Origin: Ephydatia muelleri
Taxonomy: Eukaryota; Porifera; Demospongiae; Spongillida; Spongillidae
Reading direction: 5' to 3'
Assembly (NCBI GenBank): GCA_013339895.1
Contig: JABACO010000014.1
Span: 2,151,652 to 2,215,651, forward strand
DNA: 64,000 bases
A program made the position numbers and the translations under genes. The stretch's first letter is position 1; the number at the start of each line of letters is the position of its first letter. A model generated the notes under the pieces. It did not search any database. It saw only the letters and a program-made list of their open reading frames with translations, and was not told the origin of the DNA. Positions 56,400 to 64,000 of the stretch are shown in pieces.

Positions 56400-57335
56400 C
56401 GATGGCCTCTACAGGAGGTATTCAGCCTACGTAATGTTGTGACTTGTACATTTCAATATTATTATAAAATTATGAGTACAGCTGATAAACAAATACCAGT
56501 ACCTGTATCTGATGAGGAAATGCAGCTGATGATAGTCTACAATCAGTGCAGAATCCACTACCAATGTACAATAATAAGATGATCTCCTGCGTATCTTGGT
56601 GATCCCATATCTCTTTGTGGTGAAGTGGATATAGTTGAGGAGGACACACTTCTCTTGCAGGGAGAGCAATTTGTAGCAAAGCACACTATCTCGTGGCATG
56701 AACTATGATATTTATTTTGTACAGGTATCAGATATCAAGGCCATAAGGTCCTGTGTAATGATCAGTTCAGCATGGGTTCCCCTCGGATATAGCTAACCCA
56801 ATCATGTTCATAATAACATGTGGTTCTGCAATGCTGGCATGTGCACTCCCACACACATAATGAAATGCAAATGATAAGAACCATAGTGAATGTTCAAAAT
56901 AATGTAATGGTTTGTGGCATAGTGATCTTAATGTCTGATGTCCTGAGCGTCATCCCAGGGTATGTTTGCACAACATTCAGATTAATGCCACTTTGTAACT
57001 GTGCACCAAAAATGAAATCCTACAACACATACACGTTTGTCATGCATTTCTAGCTCTTATATAGTGATAATCTTTTAACATCAGTACACTTGTACGAGGA
57101 GGTACTGGAGCGAGGCATCTATGCACGTGGGACAGTGCACCAAACTTCAAGGGGTTTGCCTGATGATCTAAAGGCACCAACCAAAGGAGTCAAAAGCAAG
57201 CACTGACAAGTAGCTAAGTAAAATAATAATAATGTACATAATTATATCATGGCAGACACTAGTTTGTGTGCTAAGAGCCATTCAACTGAATAGTTTGGCT
57301 AATGAAATAGAGACTGCTCTGGAACATTTAGATTG
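56400..57335 (+). pseudogene. Broken stand-alone death-domain gene, unit C
   Basis: The start MASTGGIQPT is followed almost at once by TAA. The last exon piece (57248-57335) reads SWQTLVCVLRAIQLNSLANEIE, then TALEHLD and a stop. The pieces are separated by ~850 bp that include the SPAYLGDP frame and a piggyBac fragment. Confidence 0.6.
57087..57206 (+). pseudogene. piggyBac-like transposase fragment
   Basis: The 40-codon frame HLYEEVLERGIYARGTVH then SRGLPDDLKAPTKGVKSKH and stop matches the region GTVRANRRGLP of piggyBac transposases. It is a short remnant and absent from unit B. Confidence 0.55.
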
Positions 57336-57770
57336 ATGTGTATGTACATCATTGTGTGTATACATGTATAATCGCGCCATGCATTTTAACCAGGTGCACA
57401 GTGGTGGGTGGTTGCGTACAATGTACTAACACAACTACAGGGCTTGTTTTTGGTATGAGATCCTCATCAATCTCTTTAGCCCCCCCCCCCCCCCCCCCCT
57501 TCACCACCACCATCCACCACTGCATTGTACAAAGATCTAGGAGTTTGGCAACTATCTTACACTATCTTACCTGTCTTGTGAGACCCTCTGCATTTAGCTT
57601 ACCTATCTTGTGAGACCCTCTTTGCATCTAGCTGCAGTTGGGTAGCTAGTTTTCCATGTCGCGACACAGTGGCGGCGGAAGCTAATTTTAAATGTGGGGG
57701 GGGGGGGGGGGGGGGGGCTGGCGATATCGGTTAATGATTTCATTATAGTTTAATTAAACACATACATGTA

Positions 57771-58362
57771 CAGGGGTGGCGCAACCGGGGGGGGGCAGGT
57801 CCGGCTTTGGCCGGACCAATCTTAATACTGAGCTTAACTATATTCGTTTCTTAAATCCTAAGGAGGTTGCTGTTATGTACAATGTATAACCACATAAGGG
57901 TATTTATCTCACATTAATAACTTTAATACTTTCTACACGTGCGTGAGATTAACAAATGGCTAGCAAGGGCATTCCCGAGAAGTTCCAACCGCCAGTTACA
58001 TTGATCTTACCCAAGCGCATGTTCGGATCGAAGAAGGTAGAGAGGGCTTTTAGAGCAAACTGGTGTCAGCAGTTTCCATGGTTACACTACAACATCGATC
58101 GAGATGCAGCATTTATCTTATGATACTAAACATCTACAAAGAGCAGTTGGATGATGTTGATTTATCTTCAATAGCGAATGAGTTTGTTTGTGGAAGTGAA
58201 CATAGAATGCATGTTTTCGGTAAATTTTAATTGTGTTTTCTGAATGTAAATTTGTAACTTTGTTTTATGCGTCATAATTGCACAATATTACACCACGATA
58301 TAGAAAGAATTTTATGGCCACGCCCAAGCCGGACCAATGCTGAATTGCTTCCGCCACCCCTG
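57771..58362. mobile_element. Nested non-autonomous hAT-like element
   Basis: Ends CAGGGGTGGCGCAA and, inverted, CAGGGGTGGCGGAA are similar to those of the host hAT. Flanks are 'atgta' at 57766-57770 and 58363-58367, a perfect 5-bp duplication. Both ends carry internal 'ggccggacca'-type motifs (aagccggaccaatgctgaat on the right). No transposase inside. Confidence 0.75.
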
Positions 58363-58407
58363 ATGTACACATACATTACTGTCATATCAAGTACACTTGC
58401 AAGTTGT

Positions 58408-60897
58408 TCAAAATTTGCCAAAGTATCTCATTCGTTCGTCGTTTGTTGCAATGAACTCTCGCGCTATCTCTTCCACATTCAGGGTTTCTGTCAGCTGTTT
58501 GTGAACATGCAACAAGAAACATTGGTTCAATCTATTCTCATTCATGCTCGATCTAAGATAAGTAAAAAGTCGTCTTAGTGCTGAAAAACTCCTTTCTGAG
58601 GTGCTTGATGTTATGAGGAATGTGAGGTGCATGCAGTCGAAGTAGCAAATGCACCTCAGATAAAAGATCCTTGTTCACATGCTGTGCCATGGCATCGCAA
58701 ATGGTTCTAATGCTGGTAACTTTCTTAACTTCGGGTAGTTCCACACGAATCACATCTACTACAATTCTTAACTGGTTCTCAAGCTTATCCGCCATACAAA
58801 CGTCGGTGCTAAAAATGAATTCTTTCATATCTGAAAGTTCCTGCACGCAACTATCTCCATTGGCAGAGTTCATTAACAGTGACTCCAAGGTGGTTTAACA
58901 TCGCGTTGAAAAAACCGATCGTTTAATTCTTGAAATAAAAGGTCACAGGATTCAAAATATTTCTAACGGTAAAAGGATCGAGGATCACTAAAGGTATATT
59001 GGGGAGATCTATCGTCATATCGAAGCGGAGCCCTTCTGTACCTGGGCAGCATGGGTTCTCCTATTTGCAGAGCTTGAGCATTTTTCACAACTGATTCATA
59101 GAATTTGTTGAAAGCATCGTCTTGCCTTTGTCGTTGATAAAATGACCTTGTGACGTTCACTGCAGAAAATGCCTCCTGAACAGAGATATCTTTTCTCTGC
59201 AGTACTATAGATGTATCTCCGCAGCTCCAAAGAGGAGATGGCCAAGTTGTAGACCAAAAAACATGTCAAACTTTTCCAGCGCTGTTACAATTCCACCTGC
59301 CTTCAGCCCGTACTCGTCCTTTGTGGTAGAATGTACTTCATCTAGTGTTTCAATTATGATGGTGTACTACTTGATGACTGCATCAATAGCCTCTGCCCTT
59401 ACAGTCCATCGTGTTGGACACAAAGGTTTTAAACCACTACTATTACAGGAAACACTATATGATCATGAAGCTTCTCAGAAAACAGAGTTTTGCGCTTAGG
59501 TGAATAATTGATTAGCTTAACGATGTCACGAACGGTGTCCAGGGCATCTCTGAGCAAAGGAATCTGTCTTCCTGCATCTTGAAGACATAAGTTTAAGGAA
59601 TGAGCTAAACAGTGCACAGGAAAGGCTTGAGAAACGTCTTGCCTAATCCTCGTAGCAACTCCACTTCTGATCCCTTGCATCACAGAAGCTCCATCGTAAG
59701 CTTGCCCCCTACATAACTTCAATGATAAATCGCAACGCAAGAGTAGATCTTTCAGCACCGAATAAACTGTTTCTGCAAACGTGTTTGGCAAGGAACAAAG
59801 ACCAATAGGATCCTCATGAACAACGTAGTCATCATCTACATAGCGTATATAGACAAATTCAACTGCTCTCTATTATTGACATCTGTAGCTTCATCTGCAA
59901 TCAACAAAAACCATCCTGGATTTTGACACTTGATCTGAGACAATACCTTTCGTAAAACGCTGTGACCCATGATTGTTATTAACTCATTAACGATATCATG
60001 AGACATATATCTACCTTCATCAATCCAACGTTTCAGTGTGGTGTTGCCTTCAGCCCATGCGTTTAGCAATTGAGGCAAATTGCCTTCTTCCTCGCAATGT
60101 CCTCTCAAAGCAATGCCTTGGCGAAGTAGGAATTTCATTGCAGATAATTGCTTCAATAAACATGATCGTCGATCTGCCAAAATCTTGCCAGCTTCTCTGC
60201 TAATTTGCTGAGTTATTGTGGGTCTGTTTACAGAACTCCATATCGTCGTAGCTTCCATGTGGCATGCTGAAGCGTCATGAATACTAAATTTCTCAAGGGC
60301 CTTCTTCAAATTGTCGAACCCCCTATCAGTAAATGCAACATCACATAGGTTGCTTTGAAGGAACTTTTTTTGTTTCTTAGTATATCGACAATACAAATAA
60401 AAGACCTTCATATCCTTCAAACACAAAGTAATCCATGGGTATTTGTTATACCAAGATGAGGAGAAGTGCCTTCCCTTTTTGGAAAACTGCAACAAGACAA
60501 CCTTTTGCTCTGGCTGATAGGCCTCCATCTCATTCATGCAGCATACTGCAGAGCACTTTGATGCAAATGAAACCACAGAATCATCCAACTCATTTGCTAA
60601 TATCGAATCGTTGCTTGATGTGGTTAGCTGAGACTGTGCGCGCGGTTGTGGTAAAGCCACATGCACAACCACGTCACCTGCTGTAATCTCGTGAATCGCG
60701 ATCGGCACGTATGGCATAGCTGCTGGCGGCACAGCTTGTGGCACAGCTGGTGGCACGGCTGGTGGCACAGCTGGTGGCACGGCTGGTGGCACGGCTGGTG
60801 GCACGGCTGGTGGCACAGCTGGTGGCACGGCTGGTGGTACTGCCGCTACAGCATTTGTTTTTTTTTGTTGCTGACCCCCCCGTCCATGCTTCTCCAA
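58408..60897 (-). pseudogene. hAT transposase (ZMYM1/DUF4371 type), frameshifted
   Basis: Start at 60897 (MEKHGRGGQQQ). In order: a PPAV pentapeptide repeat from a 15-bp minisatellite; a TTF-type zinc-finger region (FSSSWYNKYPWITL, VFYLYCRY); a DUF4371-like core (MKFLLRQGIALRGH, IADEATDVNNREQLNLS); after a frame break near 59800, the RNase H-like part (GQAYDGASVMQG, VHCLAHSLNLCLQDA; 59429-59791); then separate frames 58963-59160 and 58553-58888; and the C-terminal dimerisation motif (TSSTSERSFSALRRL; 58408-58632). At least three frame breaks make it inactive. Confidence 0.8.
60720..60840. repeat. 15-bp minisatellite in the hAT transposase gene
   Basis: Eight or more units of ggctggtggcacggc / ggctggtggcacagc, encoding PPAVP repeats on the minus strand. 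Confidence 0.9.
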
Positions 60898-61101
60898 GCG
60901 ATACTTGTCGTCTTTTCATTCTCGAGGTCTCTCTCACAACACCAAAATTAATTATTGCAGTTATGAACAATATATGAATTAAATCTTGTAAATGTAATTG
61001 GACACGTACGTAATGGATCATGGAAGTGAACACATTGCATTTTGAACCACGCGCACGCCGCAAGCGCTAGCGCTTATTTTTAATTAAGGAGTAGTACAAT
61101 T

Positions 61102-61136
<35 letters not shown>

Positions 61137-61559
61137 CTCTGCCCCCCCCCAAACATCATATTTGGGGGGGCAACTGCCCCCCTTGCCCCCCCTCTTCCGC
61201 CGCCCCTGCGAGAAAGCATTTGTGGAACTAATACAGGTAACACACTGGATTAGCACCACACACTTGTGTGGTTGGTCTAAGCTCATCCATCGTAATATAA
61301 TGTCACCAGTATGTGATCGTGCAATCTCATGTACAACACACAAATAACATAGTTGTTGTGCTAAGCCATTGAACTGAATCGTTTGGCTAGTGAAAAAGGC
61401 ACTACATTGAACCGCTACATATTCATTGCAGTATTCCTACAACACGACTAATCGAGGCTTCTGTGGTGTCGATCGGGTGTCTCGGATGTCACCAGGCTTT
61501 CAATGCAGGACAGTGCATGTAGACTGATTAACCGACAACTGTCGTACAGTACAGACGTA

Positions 61560-61880
61560 CAACGACATGTTTAACAAATACACCCAGATGGTTGGGAGGC
61601 AGAGGAAGTGAGAAAGTAGCCGAGGTGGGTAGCAAACAATGCCACTTGGTGTCTGGTGGATAACTAGGAGTGGTCAGTGAACCATGATTTGACATCAACA
61701 TGGCACTGACCTATCTTACGTCGAGCAAAGGTGATTTTTTTAATTAAAGCCTTTCCCTAGAAATCCACAATACGCATGTGGTTTCAACAGTGCAATGTGT
61801 ACGTCAAATAGAGAAAGTCTGCAGACAAACACATATACATGCATACACATCCACACACACATTCACACATGCACAAATGC
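61560..61880. other. Interval between the 3' flank block and the unit A-like segment
   Basis: No exon is recognised. The region 61780-61880 resembles 32300-32430 (CA-rich, 'gtctgcagacaaacac'). Confidence 0.45.
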
Positions 61881-61883
61881 CCA

Positions 61884-62235
61884 TGCCAGTGGGCACACAC
61901 ATCAAACGTGCACAATTCCTGCAACCAATCCTCATCAGCGTGTCACAGAAAACACACGACCAAACGCCCAAATATCGCCACCAAGATCAACACGAGGGCC
62001 ACGCCCACTTCTGTGACGGAGGAAGAGAAGGCAACAAACTGTTCAGAAGAGGCAGCCACTGAACCTGCAGCAAAGAAGACAGATAGTTCCATTCCAAATA
62101 GTGAGCACCAAATCGCCCCTCCATGTGGTTCTGCAATGCTGGTATGTGCACTCCCACACACATAATGAAATGCAAATTATGATACGAACCATAGGTGCAT
62201 GTTCATACAAGGGACACGCAGATTGCGTGGAATGC
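61884..62235. repeat. Single-unit counterpart of the 29-bp minisatellite locus
   Basis: 'atgccagtgggcacacacat' occurs once here, followed by the same downstream sequence as 32795-33130 (caattcctgcaaccaatcct). Confidence 0.85.
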
Positions 62236-62236
62236 A

Positions 62237-62249
62237 CACACACACACAT

Positions 62250-62280
<31 letters not shown>

Positions 62281-62335
62281 TACATGCACACACACACATA
62301 CACGCACACACACACATACACACACACACACACAC
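62237..62335. repeat. CA microsatellite
   Basis: Interrupted (CA)n with TACA and GCAC units; absent or much shorter in the unit A counterpart (33140-33155). Confidence 0.9.
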
Positions 62336-62509
62336 ATACTTGTACATTACCTCCATCAAAAGTGTTAAAAGGGCATCTTTAGTTAAGTGCTTAATCCAAT
62401 GGCTTGGGATAAAAAATAATAATAATCTAATTGAAGGCAAGGTGCCCACTGAGTGCAATTGAAGCAGTTTTGAAACCATAGCAATGCTGATCATAACACA
62501 ACTACGCAA

Positions 62510-62911
62510 CTAAACAAACGCAGTCATGGCTGACGTACCTCCAACATTGACCTCCACTGGATAATGATCACTTACAGCTTGAGTCTAGAAGAAAGGAGAG
62601 ACAAAGTGTGTGTGTGTGTGTGTGTAGGTGTGTGTGTGTGATCATATAACACATCCAGAGATTGTGCAATGTCTCCTCCCCATCCCCACTTCTCCACCCC
62701 ACATGTTTGCCACCATTCCCTGCCGTCTCCACACTCACCTCCCCACATCCCTTCCCATACCCCTCCCCACATGCTCCTCCCCTCATGCCCCTCCCATCTC
62801 CCCTACACAGTGCACACCTGCACAGAGGTGAGACCATAGGCCTTGTCAAAGAGGTACACACCAGCTGTTGAGGTCACCACGTCACTCAGCAGTCCCTGGG
62901 ATGACACAATC
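62510..62911 (-). CDS. DNase I-like nuclease, last two exons (unit D copy, partial)
   Basis: The terminal exon 62510-62584 (minus) reads TQAVSDHYPVEVNVGG, then TSAMTAFV and stop. The preceding exon 62818-62911 reads IVSSQGLLSDVVTSTAGVYL, then FDKAYGLTSVQ, with acceptor TTGCAG and donor GCAG|GTGTGC. The junction is phase 0 and gives YGLTSVQTQAVSDHYPVEV, the same length as the YGLSDQLAQAISDHYPVEV segment of mammalian DNase I as I recall it. The Asp-His pair is the catalytic site end of the endonuclease/exonuclease/phosphatase fold. DNase I family members are usually secreted and cut DNA with Ca2+ and Mg2+. Upstream exons would lie beyond 64000; the intron in between contains a long minisatellite. 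Confidence 0.75.
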
Positions 62912-62925
62912 CTGCAATGGAGCAT

Positions 62926-64000
62926 AGAAGACATGGTCTCACGTTAGTGTGCACATTGGGTGCATAGAAGACATGGTCCTGGTAGTGTGTGCATTGGGTA
63001 CATAGAAGACATGGTCCTGTTAGTGTGTGCATTGGGTGCATAGAAGACATGGTCCTGGTAGTGTGTACATTGGGTGCATAGAAGACATGGTCCTGTTAGT
63101 GTGTACATTGGGTACATAGAAGACATGGTCCTGTTAGTGTGTGCATTGGGTACATAGAAGACATGGTCCTGTTAGTGTGTGCATTGGGTACATAGAAGAC
63201 ATGGTCCTGTTAGTGTAGTTAGTGTGTACATTGGGTACATAGAAGACATGGTCCTGTTAGTGTAGTTAGTGTGTGCATTGGGTACATAGAAGACATGGTC
63301 CTGTTAGTGTGTACATTGGGTGCATAGAAGACATGGTCCTGTTAGTGTGTGCATTGGGTGCATAGAAGACATGGTCCTGGTAGTGTGTACATTGGGTGCA
63401 TAGAAGACATGGTCCTGTTAGTGTGTACATTGGGTACATAGAAGACATGGTCCTGTTAGTGTGTGCATTGGGTACATAGAAGACATGGTCCTGTTAGTGT
63501 GTGCATTGGGTACATAGAAGACATGGTCCTGTTAGTGTAGTTAGTGTGTACATTGGGTACATAGAAGACATGGTCCTGTTAGTGTAGTTAGTGTGTGCAT
63601 TGGGTACATAGAAGACATGGTCCTGTTAGTGTGTACATTGGGTACATAGAAGACACAGTTCTGTTAGTGTGTACATTGGGTGCATAGAAGACATGGTCCT
63701 GGTAGTGTGTACATTGGGTACATAGAAGACACGGTCCTGTTAGTGTGTGCATTGGGTACATAGAAGACATGGTCCTATTAGTGTGTGCATTGGGTACATA
63801 GAAGACATGGTCCTGTTAGTGTGTGCATTGGGTGCATAGAAGACATGGTCCTGTTAGTGTGTGCATTGGGTACATAGAAGACACGGTCCTGTTAGTGTGT
63901 GCATTGGGTGCATAGAAGACACAGTTCTGTTAGTGTAAGACATGGTCCTATTAGTGTGTGCATTGGGTACATAGAAGACACGGTCCTGTTAGTGTGTGCA
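62926..64000. repeat. 38-bp minisatellite with 322-bp higher-order repeat
   Basis: About 27 copies of a 38-bp unit (ttagtgtgtgcattgggtac + atagaagacatggtcctg). Some units carry a 9-bp extra 'tagtgtagt'. Eight monomers plus two such inserts make a 322-bp super-unit: 63001 and 63323 start the same run. The array continues past the window end. Confidence 0.92.

Larger units (their letters stand above)
48750..57340. repeat. Segmental duplication unit C
   Basis: Tandem, same-strand copy of unit B, offset about 8.4 kb at the kelch exons. It keeps the PRPF18-like fragment, promoter, intact kelch-GTPase gene and death-domain remnants. Confidence 0.85.
57667..61208 (-). mobile_element. hAT transposon (ZMYM1-like), 3.5 kb
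   Basis: Ends are CAGTGGCGGCGGAAG (57667) and, inverted, CAGGGGCGGCGGAAG (61208). Flanking 5-mers cgaca and cgaga are a near-match target duplication. Paralogous empty sites exist at ~47376-47386 and ~55855-55866 (tagctagttttcaggaagca). Poly-G runs sit next to both ends (57697-57717; 61104-61136). It carries the transposase pseudogene below and a nested element. Confidence 0.8.
57340..64000. repeat. Segmental duplication unit D (interrupted)
   Basis: 57340-57660 and 61210-61560 are the two halves of a 3' flank block collinear with 47135-47700 and 55610-56170; a 3.5-kb hAT element splits them. From about 61780 the unit matches 32290-33860 of unit A. Confidence 0.75.

Noticed and set aside
63266..63448. 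Repeated 60-residue minus-strand frames in the 38-bp array
   Set aside because: They recur every 322 bp because of the repeat itself and have no start or domain support.

Overview
The window is nuclear DNA of a metazoan, most likely a sponge (moderate confidence). It has spliced genes with short GT-AG introns (52-63 nt in places), a ferlin, a DNase I-like gene and death-domain proteins. It also carries dense Helitron, hAT, Ginger-like, piggyBac and reverse-transcriptase debris, many poly-G tracts and micro/minisatellites, and a 1,000-N scaffold gap at 20839-21838. No bacterial gene or operon is visible.

Left part (1-28167). Two ~2 kb arms, 1-2116 and 26176-28167, form a diverged inverted repeat ~24 kb apart. 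Between them lie: a Helitron with an intact two-exon Rep-helicase-OTU gene (3112-10160); a small gene for a Pro/Ala-repeat protein with an RG-rich tail (11241-11927); a perfect 132-bp hairpin (12034-12328); a decayed reverse-transcriptase element present twice in opposite orientation (12331-14300 and 21839-23418); and, between those copies, the 5' part of a ferlin gene (15352-20524, 11 exons, C2A and C2B) that stops at the gap.

Right part (28168-64000). This is a nested segmental-duplication cluster with units A (28168-33860), B (39880-48730), C (48750-57340) and D (57340-64000, interrupted by a hAT element). Units B and C each hold an intact six-exon gene, if the noncoding first exon is counted, for a ~1,055-residue protein: kelch repeats, a Roc-like GTPase, a COR-like region and a C-terminal death domain. 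Splice phases agree throughout and both coding sums divide by three. Each copy has the same promoter (TCACGTGA E-box plus TATA) and noncoding first exon far upstream; unit A keeps that promoter but has a RING-like exon and a death-domain-only gene instead. Around them are broken death-domain exons, three copies of a PRPF18-like exon fragment, and two copies of the 3' exons of a DNase I-like gene on the minus strand. A degenerate Ginger-like transposon (integrase plus Ulp1-like protease) lies between A and B.

The most interesting system is the kelch-GTPase-COR-death-domain cluster with its stand-alone death-domain gene. It looks like a sensor/switch/effector family expanding by tandem duplication; an immune or cell-death role is inference only.
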